A DNA stretch of 64,000 nucleotides from Chiridota heheva (Eukaryota; Echinodermata; Holothuroidea; Apodida; Chiridotidae), in contig JAIGNY010001798.1 in NCBI GenBank assembly GCA_020152595.1, forward strand, positions 236,501-300,500, in the 5' to 3' direction. A model generated the notes under the pieces. The model had not been told where the DNA came from. It saw only the letters and a list, made by a program, of their open reading frames with translations, and ran no database searches. Below are positions 34,725-44,699 of the stretch, piece by piece. Every line of letters starts with the position of its first letter. The first letter of the stretch is position 1. The position numbers were made by a program, and so were the translations under genes.

Positions 34725-35149
34725 TTATGAGAGCTTTTTCTTTAAATAGATTTTACGTTTAGGCAACTTTTTACGAGAAGGGGAGATATTTAGGGTCAGT
34801 TCAACAATATCATGGTCACTTATACCGGGAATGACATTAGCTGAGGTAACAGCTGGTGAATTGTTAGTAAAAACAAGATCAAGGATGTTGTTATCTTTGG
34901 TGGGTGACTGCACCATTTGTGTAAAATTGAATGAATTGGTCACTTCAAGAAGAATTTTGGCTGCTTCGGAGGAAGCGTTAGTTCCTGAGATAATGTTTTG
35001 ACTCCGGTCAATATTAGGTTGGTTGAAATCACCAGCAAGAAAACATTGTTTATGTCAGCATTTTTACCAAGCTTTTGAAGGGATTTTTTCAACTCAAGTA
35101 GGCTAGTAAGATCATTGTGACTGGGTCTGTAAAATGTTCCTATATACAT
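34725..35149 (-). pseudogene. CR1-type LINE endonuclease remnants
   Basis: Two short frames contain YIGTFYRPSHNDL (35149-34940) and SPTKDNNILDLVFTN plus ISDHDIVELTLN (34943-34725). These are the middle and the terminal SDH-type motif of an APE endonuclease. In-frame stops between 35290 and 35150 and a decayed GDFN-like region show loss of function. Confidence 0.8.
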
Positions 35150-35291
35150 GCTCTTTTCCTTAGGAAATTAAAATTTGGCCCAAAAAATTTCACAGTCAGT
35201 CTAATTTAGTGAGCTTAGTGAAAACCAGGTCATTTTTTATTGCCTGTAATACACCACCATAGCCATTTGAATTTATATTTCAGTGAACGAC

Positions 35292-36068
35292 TTAATAGTT
35301 GTCCGGGAAAATTTCAGCGCTAGTAATTTCGGAATTAAGCCAGCTTTTAGTGCCAATAATGACATCTGGGTCTTTTTCTTTGATAAGACTTTCCACGGAG
35401 GCCGTCTTGTTTCCAACACTCTGAAAGTTGATAACAAGAAGTTTTAGAACCTTCCTTTTTTCCCTTTTGGGATTTGTTATTAATTTGACATCGGGATGGT
35501 GGTTGGACCCCGAGTCAAGGCCAGAAGAACAATTTTGAAGTGGCTCATATGAGTTAGTACAGTTGATGGAATTGTTAGTTGAGAAGAAAGAATCAGAGAA
35601 GTTCATGAAGTCACAAGTGTCACACACCCAGGTACAGCTAGAATGCATGAGATCGCTGTATTTTGAGTCGTCATTGCTACAGCACTTAGTGTGGATCCAT
35701 AGATCACAATTGTCACACTGTGCAGCTTTTTCGGATCTCCTACACTGGAGTCCACACAAGCCACAAGGTGCCAAACATTCCGAACAAAACCAATCATCAG
35801 ATGATGATGCAAGAGTATTGTAAGCTGCATTACTAATGCCTGCACACTTACTATGAACCCACGAGTCACAATCATCACAACAAATACCTTTCTGGTTATT
35901 TTTGACAGATTTGTTGCATTGTTTGCAAGGATATTTTGGGGAGGGTCCAGGATTGCTTTCAATATCACAGAAAGGGAAAGGAGTAAAAGGAGTAATTTTC
36001 TCCTGCGTGAGTTGAATTTTGACAATTTCCAACTTGATTTGTACAAATGTAATTGCCCATCCATACAA
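35292..36068 (-). pseudogene. CR1-type LINE N-terminal frame: 2A-like motif, two PHD-type fingers, start of endonuclease
   Basis: The 258-residue frame has DIESNPGP at residues 35-42. A first PHD-type finger spans residues about 48-95 (CKQC, CCDDCDSWVHSKC, WFCSEC). A second cysteine-rich finger spans about 102-153 (CGLC, CDNCDLWIHTKC, WVCDTC). A Ser/Asn-rich linker follows, then LLVINFQSVGNKTASVESL and DPDVIIGTKSWLNSEI, the first strands of an APE endonuclease. It ends at a stop after FPDNY where family members continue. PHD fingers and 2A-like sequences are both known from CR1-clade LINEs of invertebrates. Whether the natural start is the local ATG at 36068 or lies in the upstream frame (see the separate entry at 36070-36388) cannot be settled here. 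Confidence 0.85.
35943..35966 (-). other. 2A-like ribosome-skipping motif DIESNPGP
   Basis: Codons GAT to CCC on the minus strand encode D-I-E-S-N-P-G-P, matching the 2A consensus D-x-E-x-N-P-G-P. In known 2A sequences the ribosome fails to form the Gly-Pro bond and restarts at Pro, giving two products from one frame. Here that would release a short leader from the PHD/endonuclease/RT protein. Activity is inferred from the motif; the residues before it (TPFTPFPFC) are not the usual leucine-rich helix in this frame. Confidence 0.75.
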
Positions 36069-36069
36069 A

Positions 36070-36388
36070 GATAAGTTGCAAGTGAGTGATTTGAATAATC
36101 ACTAGAGCCAAACAAGACATGGTAACCACTTCCTGGGGCATTTAGAGGCAAATTTGATGCCCGAGTTGAATGAGGTTGCGACGAATACAAGAAGTTTAGA
36201 GAGTCAGAGACTCGGGAGTATGTTAACAAAAACAGTACAGGGAAGACGAGGTTGTAAGTGAAAATGAACATGATTGGTGGCAAGAAGAATGAATATACTT
36301 GACAAACAGGAAACACAGACAGGTAGAGCAAATAAACACTGTAATACAGAAAAGAATATGAATGAAATGACGTATAGAAAACAAACAA
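36070..36388 (-). pseudogene. Hydrophobic upstream frame of the CR1-type LINE
   Basis: A minus-strand frame from an ATG at 36388 encodes several aromatic/leucine-rich hydrophobic segments (FLYYSVYLLYLSVFPVC and FPVLFLLTYSRV, for example). It stays open past 36070 into SRRRKLLLLLLS (to about 35975), just ahead of the 2A motif but in another frame. Leucine-rich residues normally precede 2A, so a frame change close to 35970 may separate the natural N-terminus from the motif in this copy. It could also be an independent upstream frame. Confidence 0.5.
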
Positions 36389-36410
36389 TAAACTTACTCA
36401 GGTCGCAGGA

Positions 36411-36924
36411 TTAATAATGTTCCGATCACCGAAAAAACGTGGAAATGGTAATAATACAAATAGTGTGTTAGGCTATATAACATTAGGTTCACAACCGTTA
36501 TGCAAAAATATAAAAAAACACAAAAACTGCATTAATAATAACAAAAACAAACAGACAGGCAATGAAAAGCACGAATAATTTGCAGAAACGTAAAACAATA
36601 ATGTATATCTAAGTGGGGTAAGAAAAATCCCCAGTTAAGAGGTAAAATATCCAATAAATAAATCTGGTTGTGAAAAATACGTCTGCACTCAACTTTGTAC
36701 GCTCTCTGCCTTGTATACATGTACATGTATCTAAGTATATTTACAATTAGGCCTATAGCTAAATCTAAGTTTTATGGCACACATGTAAATTGTAATTCGA
36801 AGTAGAGATGATGAAAAATATTCTTAATTTCCTGAATAATTATTTACTACATGACCATCCTTTTCTGAATACAAAAAGTACGAAGGCTTTATCGGAAATA
36901 TTTAATGGTGTAGGCCCTATTAAG
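36411..36924. other. Spacer without recognised gene
   Basis: AT-rich sequence between the 5' end of the CR1-type LINE and the duplicated block that hosts the gypsy element. No motif recognised. Confidence 0.5.
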
Positions 36925-37124
36925 GGGGGTCGGACATCCGGGAATGTTGTGGTGCACGGCGACGTAACAATACTTTTTTGACAATCTCGAACTTCAGTCA
37001 AAGGGGAAAACAAACAGTGAGTTATCATTGCAGTCAAGAGAAGAAAAACATGTTTGTTGTCATTTTGCTAAAAATACTCGGCAGAATTCAATTTTCTTAA
37101 CAAATGTTGTGTATCAGACAGTAG
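36925..37124. repeat. Left half of a duplicated ~580-bp block, copy A
   Basis: The sequence beginning 'ggacatccgggaatgttgtg' (about 36932) is matched nearly base for base from about 42050. It ends with GACAGTAG at 37124, where the gypsy element begins; the right half resumes at 41662. Confidence 0.88.
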
Positions 37125-37308
37125 TCTTTAGATGCTATTTCAAGAACTCGTGATTAAACACACAAAAAAAGGATAAAAACATGTAACGAATTTGTTCCTG
37201 TCTTTATCTATTGACTACTGTGTTAAGCGCCCGCAAGGGCGCATTCACTTATACAAGAAGCTAAATAGTTGCTTGGATTAAAGCTACATTACGGCCAAAT
37301 ACATAACA
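37125..37308 (-). repeat. 3' LTR of the gypsy element
   Basis: Read on the minus strand it begins TGTTATGTATTTGG and matches the LTR at about 41465-41661 over most of its length, with scattered substitutions and a deletion near its outer end. The shared core includes 'taagcgcccgc.agggc' (plus strand). Confidence 0.9.
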
Positions 37309-37380
37309 TCCCTCCCCTTTTCGAATGAGAACACAAGGTCAAACTGAAAACTACATTAAAACCAACATATTTTTTTTTTC

Positions 37381-38814
37381 TCATTTTACTTCAACACAGA
37401 AAATCTTCCAAGTATTTGGGTGGCCTACGGATTCTCTGGGGTTTGGGCGATGAACAGGTATTTCCCTGGGGTTTCCCTCGGCTAGGCACTCTTGGAAATT
37501 GGGTGGAGTTTTTAGTTCCCCGGCCTCATTTGACATTTCCTGTGTCAATTCCCCTGTCCCGGGATGAAGTTTCTTCATATGTGCTACATTGCGTTTATAC
37601 AGGACTCCTTCTGGGGACTGCACTGTAGCCTGGCCCCCCAACTTGTCAACCACCTCGAAAGGCATTTCATGGAAGGGCGCCGTTAATCTATTTTGTTTAG
37701 GCTGGCGCACCAAGACTTTATCCCCCCTTTTTATGTCACTGACCCTTGCCTTTCTTGCCTGATTGGCGTAATCCTTCCCTTTTTGCTTCATTTCCCTATC
37801 CCTATCACGTATGTTTTTAACTTCCCTCTGAGGGGTTTTCCACTGAGGAACTTTGGTCTTTTCTCTTGAACAGGAGTTCAGCCGGACTACTACGAGTCGT
37901 GCTGTGTGGTGTGGACCTGTATGCAAGAAGGAATGTTCTGAGTTCCTTTTCCCAGTCTCCTTTGTGAAGCTGGGCTATTTTCAGCCTTTTTAATAAGGTC
38001 CGATTTTGTCTCTCCACCTCCCTATTGGCTTGTGGCCAAAGTGGCGTTCTGTGCCTGTGTTCTACACCACAATTGTGTAAGTATTCCTGAAACTCCCTTG
38101 AGACAAAATTTGCCCCATTATCTGTTTTCAGGGAATCGGGGTACCCATGAGTAGCAAACATGTTTTCTAAACTATTGATGAGTTTTCGAGGAGACAGTTG
38201 ATCTGAGAATATCGACCTCAAAATATCTACTATAATAGTCAAACCAATATGTATCTCCCATCAGAGAGCGGCCCTCGCAGGTCGGCCGCCAAATCTACCC
38301 ATGCTTCACTGGGCAGTGGTGTTGATGAAACGGCTTCAGGGTGTTGCATCTGCCCGACCACCTGACACTCGTGACAAGATTCACATTTGTTTTCCATGTG
38401 CCGGTCTACCCCTGGCCACCACACCTTGGAACAGAGCCTTTCTCTGCACTTCACGTTGCCCTGGTAACCCTCATGGGCGAGTTCAACCACTTGCTCCCTC
38501 AAATTCTGGGGGATTACAATTCTGGTCTCTCTTAAGACAACTTTACCCACCACTGCTAATTCATATCTAACTGCTTTGAATTTTGCTGGTAATTCATCCC
38601 AGTTTTCTGACAAGATGCACCTCCTCAAGGTACTGGTCTCCTCATCCTTACTAGATTCGTATTCAATATCCCTAATTGAAACTGCCTTTGGTACAGCATT
38701 CTTTGCTATGAACCTAACATACTCTTCAGTATTGTCATATGGTTTTGGCTCTTGCTTCGTCAAACATGACAATGAATCAGCAATATTTGTCTCACCCAGA
38801 ATATGTTTTACCAC
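37381..38814 (-). pseudogene. Gypsy integrase, in three frames
   Basis: The first frame (38814-38239) has the zinc-binding region with HEGYQGNVKCRERL, VWWPGV and CESCHECQ, and the first catalytic Asp region (AWVDLAADLRG). The second (38242-37817) has SLKTDNGANFVSREF (second Asp) and NREVERQNRTLLKRL (Glu). The third (37926-37381) holds the C-terminal DNA-binding part with RGDKVLVRQPKQNRL and VLYKRNVAHMKKLHP. All DDE residues remain, but the frame breaks prevent one continuous enzyme. Confidence 0.88.
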
Positions 38815-38853
38815 GAACCCATACGGCTAGAGGCGTATATAATACCCACCGCT

Positions 38854-39180
38854 CTACACTAGCTGAAGGTTTCGACTTCTTCGAGTATATAAACTCAAGG
38901 AGCTTGTGGTCTGTAAGCAGCTCGAATCTGATACCATCAAGTATGTATGGAACCTTTCGCATGCCCAGACCAGAGCTAGCGCCTCCTTTTCGGTTTGAGA
39001 GTATCTTCTCTTTACGTCTGTGAGACTCCTACTGGCATAGGATATTACCCGGTTTTGACCACTTTGGGTTTGGACCAGTACAGCGCCTAAGCCTACTGGT
39101 CCTGCGTCAGCTATAATCTGGGTCTTTGCCTTTTTATCAAAGTACCCCAAGGTTTCTGAACTACTAAGGGCCTGCATCAA
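38854..39180 (-). pseudogene. Gypsy RNase H, frameshifted
   Basis: The frame has TQIIADAGPVGLGAVLVQ (first catalytic Asp), ISYASRSLTDVKRRYSQTEKEALALVWACERFH (Glu helix) and then leaves the family reading frame after FHTYLM. A break near 38920 ends similarity. Confidence 0.85.
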
Positions 39181-39222
39181 AGCTTTGAATACATTTTGTT
39201 GTTCGGGTCCCCACCTGAAAAG

Positions 39223-40188
39223 TTAATTCTTTTTAGTCAACCTTCGTAATGGTTCTAAAACAGTGGCTAGTTCTGGGATAAATCTAGCACAATACTGGAC
39301 CAGACCCAGGAAGCTACGGACCTCGGAACTAGTTTTGGGTTCACTAGCTTCTTTGACAGCTTTTACCTTCTCTTCGGTTACATCTATCCCCATTTTGGAC
39401 AACTTGTAACCCATGAATATCAGCTCTGGCATTCTAAATTCACATTTCTCTTTGTTTAGTGTCAAACCTGCTTGCTTAATCTTTTCTAGCACTTTGAACA
39501 GCCTTTCATCATGCTCTTTTGCATTTGTACCATGGACAATAATATCATCAAAAATGTTGTGGGCCCCCTCACACCCCGCAATTGTTTGCTGAATGATGTG
39601 CTGATAAATTTCCAGTGCTGAACTAATGCCAAACATTAGTCTTTTATATCGGAAAAGCCCTTTGTGAGTGGCAAATGTTGTGACATCTCTCAAATTTTCC
39701 ACCAGTTCAATTTGGTGGAATCCCCATTTTAGATCTAGTTTGCTAAACACACAACTGCCATTCATATCATGAAGCACCTCCTCCACTGTTGGAATGGGGT
39801 ACCTTTCACGGATGATGGCTTCATTGGCCTGGCGCATATCCATGCACAGCCGAATGTCATCCCCTGACGGTTTAGGGGCGCAGACTATAGGGCTAACCCA
39901 GGAAGTGGGCCCTTTAACTTCCTCGATTATGTCTATATCTTTCAATTCATTCAACTTCTTTTCTACTTTGTTTCGAATGCCAAAAGGAATTCTACGGGTT
40001 TTTTGTGCCACCGGTTTCACGTTTGGATCCACAAACATCTCTGCTTGATACCCTTTTAATTTCCCAAACCCTGTAAAACATTCTGGGAAACATTTGTGAA
40101 TATCGCCTGAATCATCAGGCTCTACCATGTAAACCTGGGGCCCAAAAGAAAGGACTTTCAACTCTTGCGCCGTATCCCTGCCAAGCAA
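39223..40188 (-). pseudogene. Gypsy reverse transcriptase
   Basis: A 321-residue frame carries the gypsy RT series: PVAQKTRRIPFGIRNKVE, SPIVCAPKPSGDDIRLCMDM, YPIPTVEEVL, FSKLDLKWGFHQIEL (motif A, DL) and FATHKGLFRYKRLMFGISSA. It continues with NIFDDIIVHG (motif C, DD retained) and MGYKLSKMGI. The frame stays open through the connection domain (RSFLGLVQYCARFIPELA). It is the best preserved part of the element. Confidence 0.92.
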
Positions 40189-40481
40189 CAGGTATCCTTC
40201 CCCTCTAATACATAAAATTCAACATTTTCTGAAACTTTGTTTTCAATATTCAGGGTGGCGGTAAACTTGCCAAGTATATCTAAAGGCTTAGGGTCACCAT
40301 AGGGATATAATGTTTTTTGAACTTTTTCAGACCTACACTTGATCTTTCCAGCTTTTAAGGTCCCCCATGTGCTTTTCCCCATGACTTTGCAAGAAGCGCC
40401 TGAATCCATGAGCATCTCCATTTCGACACCTTTAATCATAGCCTTCACTTTTCCCGTCCTTGGCGTATCATCGATATTCAC
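40158..40481 (-). pseudogene. Gypsy aspartic protease
   Basis: The frame contains MLMDSGASCKVM, the D-S/T-G active-site turn of retroelement proteases, with a plausible flap and second hydrophobic strand following. It overlaps the start of the RT frame by about 30 bases in a different frame, so either a frame change or natural frameshifting separates them. Confidence 0.8.
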
Positions 40482-40527
40482 AGGAAAGGCGTACTCGTTA
40501 TCGGTCCCCTTTTACGCAATTAACCGT

Positions 40528-41417
40528 TTAACGCCCTGCTGCATGTCCATTCCTGCTTGATTTTGTTTTACACATGATAGCAAAATGGCCCGGCAAGCTG
40601 CACTTTGAGCAGCTTGCCCCTTTTGCAGGACATGCAGGGTCTCTGGCATAATGTCCCTTTCTCCCACAATGGTAGCATGCATCCCCACTTCCATTATTTT
40701 TGGTGGCGTTTTCTCCTTTCGAGTAGTTTCTATTACTGTTTCTGTACCATTTAACAAAACTTGACCTACCTCTTTTGCTGGATAGGCCTACACTGTTTAT
40801 ATCGCTTTTCGTGTAACTACTACTTGCGCTGTTCATGTGGTGTGATTGACTGTTCAGTTCCATGCTCCGCATTTGGCTCTTCTAGCCTCGAGTGCCCTTG
40901 CCATACCTTGAAGTCCATTCAAGTCTAGATCTGTCCCTTTAGATAACAGTTTATGTCGTAATTCATTGATCTGCATTTGTCAATAGCTTGGTCCCTTATG
41001 TTATTCTGTAATTCACTACCAAAATCGCAGTTCAGGGCTTGTCTATGTAGTTTTGTCACAAATTGGTCTACAGTTTTGTTGTCATCTTGCATGATCTGTC
41101 GGAATAGATGGCGCTCGTAAGGAATGTTAATTTTCGGGCTAAAATATTCCTCCAGCATAACCATTGCTTTTTAATATACCTCAAGCGTTGGAGATCCCTC
41201 ACTAGTTTCCGGCGGTACTAAAGTTTAGAAAAAATCTTGTAGGTCTGGACCGCCTGTTTAGGAGTAACGTCTTTTTCTGTATTGCGTCCTTCAGTCCTTT
41301 ACTTATAACATAATACTCAAATCCTCTTTTCCATTTAAGAGCCATCGCTGCCATTTCTCCTGATAAATCTAGAGGCATAATTTTGTCAACATTCAATGCC
41401 ACAGTCATTTTTTCCAA
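40528..41417 (-). pseudogene. Gypsy gag with two CCHC knuckles, frameshifted
   Basis: Three minus frames (41202-41417, 40925-41164, 40528-40872) cover gag. The middle one has a capsid-like YERHLFRQIMQDDNKTVDQF segment. The last contains CYHCGRKGHYARDPAC and CSKCSLPGHFAIMC, two nucleocapsid knuckles. Gag would package the element RNA. The breaks between frames indicate decay. Confidence 0.85.
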
Positions 41418-41464
41418 AGATAATGTTCCAGTTATTAGAAATAATGTTTATCCTCGTCGCCAGT

Positions 41465-41661
41465 TTTTTAGATGTCTTCTTAGATTCTTTTAGAAGAATT
41501 CGTGATTAAACACACAAAATAAGGATAAAAACATGTAACGAATTTGTTTCCGTCTTTATCTATTGACTACCAAGTTAAGCGCCCGCGAGGGCAGCATTTA
41601 CTTATACAACAAGCTAAGTAGATGCTTGGATTAAAGCTACATTACGGCCGAATACATAACA
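41465..41661 (-). repeat. 5' LTR of the gypsy element
   Basis: Read on the minus strand it begins TGTTATGTATTCGG at 41661 and ends next to TGGCGACGAGG (primer-binding-like). The inner edge is placed within a few bases by comparison with the other LTR. Confidence 0.85.
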
Positions 41662-42040
41662 GTAGTTTCCAACATATATAAGTACCATTAATTTTCGCTG
41701 ACTGGCTGAGGCGACACAAGTATTCATAAAAAATATCCTATTGACTGTAATGATAAAGTTTCCCTTAACTTAGCAAAACCGTACTGAGCCCGTACACGGT
41801 TACGTCGAACCAACCACCTCAATGGACTATAATTGAGTTAGGATCAGCTCGGAAGCTCGCAGCCACTTCCACAAATTACTTCGAAGTGAACCTCTATTTG
41901 CCTTGACATTACACGTAAAGTTAGGGGGAAACTTCGCGAGGACCTAGGCTACCGTAAATTAATAAATTCAGTTCAAAAAATTATAATATTTTCGTGGAAC
42001 TACTAAGTTACTTAACAGGTAATATGAAAATTTTCAGCAC
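41662..42040. repeat. Right half of the duplicated ~580-bp block, copy A
   Basis: Continues copy A after the gypsy element from GTAGTTTCC. It matches 42239 onward ('ttttcgctgactggct.aggc', 'ccgtactgagcccg.acacgg'). Confidence 0.88.
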
Positions 42041-42047
42041 ATTGAGG

Positions 42048-42450
42048 GCGGACATCCGGGAATGTTGTGGTGTACGGCGACGTAACAATGCTTTTTTGAC
42101 GATCTCGAACTTCAGTCAAAAGGGAAAACAAACAGTCAGTTATCATTGCAGTCAACGGGAGAAAAAACATGTTTTTTGTCATTTTGCTAAAAAAAACTGA
42201 ACATAATTTATTTTTCTTAACAAATATTGTGTATTAGACAGTAGTTTCCAATATATATAAGTAACATTAATTTTCGCTGACTGGCTAAGGCGACACAAGT
42301 ATTCATAAAAATATCCCATTGACTGTAATTATAAAGTTTCCCCTTCAACTTGGCGAAACCGTACTGAGCCCGCACACGGTTACGTCGAACCGACCACCTC
42401 AATTGATTTAAGCCGGTAGGCTAACGACAATCCATAGAATATCACACAAT
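42048..42450. repeat. Duplicated ~580-bp block, copy B, with the empty gypsy target site
   Basis: Copy B carries both halves joined as GACAGTAGTTTCC at about 42237-42249, with no insertion. Copy A and B lie about 580 bp apart once the gypsy element is discounted, so they form a tandem pair. Confidence 0.88.
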
Positions 42451-43444
42451 TTCTTTTATTTACACTACTGAAGATAACGAATATAAAAAAGTGTGTCTTA
42501 CTTATCGACAAATTCTCCTTTTCAAAGTTCCACAAAATTCAATGTTAGTTGTTAACCTGCGAATCGGGCGTAACGCGATGTGCGGTAACGATATTCTAAC
42601 GTTAAAGTTACGTAATGTAACAAGTTTGTTACTCATGACATGGAGACGTGTTGCCAGATAAAGAATGGTAGAACTCATCAACTCCTAAACTCATGAGTGT
42701 ATTCTAAAACATAAGCAAGAGATTCGACAATGGGAAGGGTGGGGGGGGGAGGGGTCTAATTAAGCAACATTTAAAAATATGATAACAAAAAATGTCCATC
42801 CTTGCCAAGAAATAAAACTATTTATATTCCTCTTCTGGCAAGAGGAATATGCCTATTAGAGATTTATAGATAACATACTAACATAGGCAGTATTGCGGAG
42901 AGGAAGGTATTTCGGGAGAGGAAGGTTCATTTTTTCGGAAGGGAGATGGTGCAGGGGCGTGGGGTTTACGGGGAAGGGGTGAAGGGAAGGCCACGTTAAA
43001 GGGGAGGGTACGTTCATATGGGAATGTTTGGTTTATACGATTGCAATAATCTCCTAAACTGTGCAAAACGCTCTGAAAAATCGTACATCTTTTGCACTTC
43101 AGACGTTATAACTAAAGAGTCTCTGAATATTGTTTTACTTGAATTGAAGTTGAATTTATTATCTATCGTTTGAGACCATTTTTGTTTGATTATTAGAAAA
43201 GTACTGTGCTTTGTAAACTATAAAATGAGTTTTTTCTTCTTTTTTTTTTCCAGGGAGAGCGCAAGCAAAATCACAAGGTCACCGCCGCTCTGACCTTTTG
43301 TAAATTATGAATGCTATAGTATTTGGGAGCCATTTCACAAGGCCCGACAATTAACATATGCCTATTTACCATATATATATAAAATCTAACGTGATTGGTG
43401 CAAAAAAGGGCCCGTGCTTTGCAACAAATAGAAATTGATGAATA
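42451..43444. other. Spacer without recognised gene
   Basis: Between about 42885 and 43020 the sequence is GA-rich, with 'gggagggtacgttca' wording shared with the minisatellite at 44030-44440. The rest is AT-rich with no family recognised. Confidence 0.5.
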
Positions 43445-43454
43445 GAAACATTTT

Positions 43455-43732
43455 ATCTACCTACTGTGGTGTAGCGGTTATCATACCTGTCTACAAACCA
43501 CGAGGCCCCGGGTTCAATCCTGGGGTGGGTAGACACGCCAGTGCACCACAACTGGTTATCAAAGGCCGTGGACATTGACTTAGTTGTCGATGTTATGTCT
43601 GTCCGTACGTCGTACCTGTGTTCTCGTCCGGGTCGTATTAAGCGTTTCGTGATAGCATTTGTACTATCATAACCGAATACGCAGGCGACGACCCCGCCAT
43701 TGTAATTGTGTGTTCAACTCTCTCTCTCTCTC
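43455..43732 (+). mobile_element. tRNA-derived SINE, about 278 bp
   Basis: The head resembles a tRNA. Box A TGGTGTAGCGG (43467-43477) and box B GGTTCAATCC (43511-43520) match the split RNA polymerase III promoter consensus, and CTACCTA at the start can pair with TGGGTAG after box B. A ~200-bp non-tRNA body follows and the element ends in a (TC)n tail (43719-43732). It is flanked by an imperfect target duplication, GAAACATTTT (43445-43454) and GAAAACATTTTT (43733-43744). Head, body and tail with flanking duplications are the standard SINE architecture. The partner LINE is not identified. Confidence 0.85.
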
Positions 43733-43744
43733 GAAAACATTTTT

Positions 43745-44029
43745 CCGTCCGCTTATGTATCCCTCTATTTTAATTCTGACGTAATCCTAGGGCGCATACA
43801 TTGCATGGACTGTACTATTGTGTGCAGAGGGTTTCCTGTTGTAAACATGCTGTGGAGAGGCAAATAAGTTTTTCCAGACCGTTTTTCAAAGTTTCTCATC
43901 AGTGCGCCTTGTCTAAGAAACTTTTGAAATGAAGTTGCATGTGTACTAAATTTAATTTGTTTTGCTTTAAAGATATTTCATTAGAACTGGCTAGTTGTTA
44001 AATAAAATGTCTAAAGTTCCATTCCACAT
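43745..44029. other. Spacer, no gene seen
   Basis: No motif recognised between the SINE and the next minisatellite. Confidence 0.4.
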
Positions 44030-44440
44030 GGTCTTGCAGGGTACGTTCAAGGGGAAGGGTACGTGTAAAGGGGAGGGTGCGTTCAAGGAAGCGGGTAAGT
44101 TCAAGGGGCGGGTATGTTCAAGGGGGTACGTTCAAGGGGAGGGTGCGTTCAAGGGGGAGGTACTTTTAAGGGGGAGGGCACGTTCAAGGGGGATGGTACA
44201 TTCAAAGGGGAGGGTGTGCGTTCAAGGGGGCGGGTGCGTTCAAGGGGGAGGGTACGTTAAGCGGGAAGGGCGTGCAAGGGGGAGGGTGCGTTCAAAGGGA
44301 GGGTGCGTTCAAGGGAAGGGTACGTTCAAGGGGGAGGGTACGTTCAAGGGGAGGGTATGTTTAAGGGGGAGGGTATGTTTAAGGGGGACGCTACGTTTAA
44401 GGGGGAGGGATTCAAGGGGGAGGGGTTCAAGGGGGAGGTA
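44030..44440. repeat. GA-rich minisatellite, ~18-bp unit
   Basis: Diverged copies of GGTACGTTCAAGGGGGAG, many with one- or two-base indels. The open frame at 43995-44441 is a by-product (G/R/K-rich peptide). Confidence 0.92.
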
Positions 44441-44699
44441 GAGGGGTACTTCACCTTTTTCTCAATTTAAAGGAGACATAAATTATGATGGAATCATTGC
44501 TCCATAATTAGGTAAGGGGATTAAAATCTAACCAACTATTGAAATCTTGTGAATGATGAAACTATTTCCCCAACAGGGACAAGAATTGTAATGCATTTCT
44601 TTACCAATTTTATTCCCAATTGATGTGACACAAAGTTTTCACCCCATGTTTTGATAATTCATGAATACACTTAAATGTTTATTGACCCTAAGCGTACAA

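Larger units (their letters stand above)
32541..36410 (-). mobile_element. CR1-type LINE with PHD fingers and 2A-like motif, near full length, inactive
   Basis: Read on the minus strand, a hydrophobic upstream frame (36388-36070) leads into a second frame with a DIESNPGP motif. Two PHD-type zinc fingers and the start of an APE endonuclease follow (36068-35292), then endonuclease remnants (35149-34725). A long RT frame (open from about 34190, annotated from 33918 to 32731) leads to a 3' UTR ending near 32541. A conserved FADD box is present. Several stops and frame changes in the endonuclease make it inactive. Its 3' end faces the 3' end of a related plus-strand copy (30650-32540), forming a tail-to-tail pair. 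Confidence 0.85.
37125..41661 (-). mobile_element. Ty3/gypsy LTR retrotransposon, 4.5 kb, minus orientation, inactive
   Basis: Short LTRs (37125-37308 and about 41465-41661) enclose gag with two CCHC knuckles, protease, RT, RNase H and integrase, all read on the minus strand in the gypsy order. The 4-bp sequence GTAG lies immediately outside both ends (37121-37124 and 41662-41665). The duplicated host block at 42048-42450 shows the uninterrupted site with one GTAG. The polypurine tract AAAAGGGGAGGGA (37309-37321, minus) sits directly before the 3' LTR. A TGGCGACGAGG primer-binding-like sequence (41452-41462, minus) follows the 5' LTR. Frames are broken in gag, RNase H and integrase, and the LTRs have diverged. 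Confidence 0.93.

Noticed and set aside
43457-43530. Functional tRNA gene
   Set aside because: Box A and B are present, but the T stem has a mismatch, arm spacing is irregular, and a SINE body, (TC)n tail and target duplications follow.
43995-44441. Glycine/arginine-rich protein frame
   Set aside because: It exactly covers the GA-rich 18-bp minisatellite and has no family similarity.
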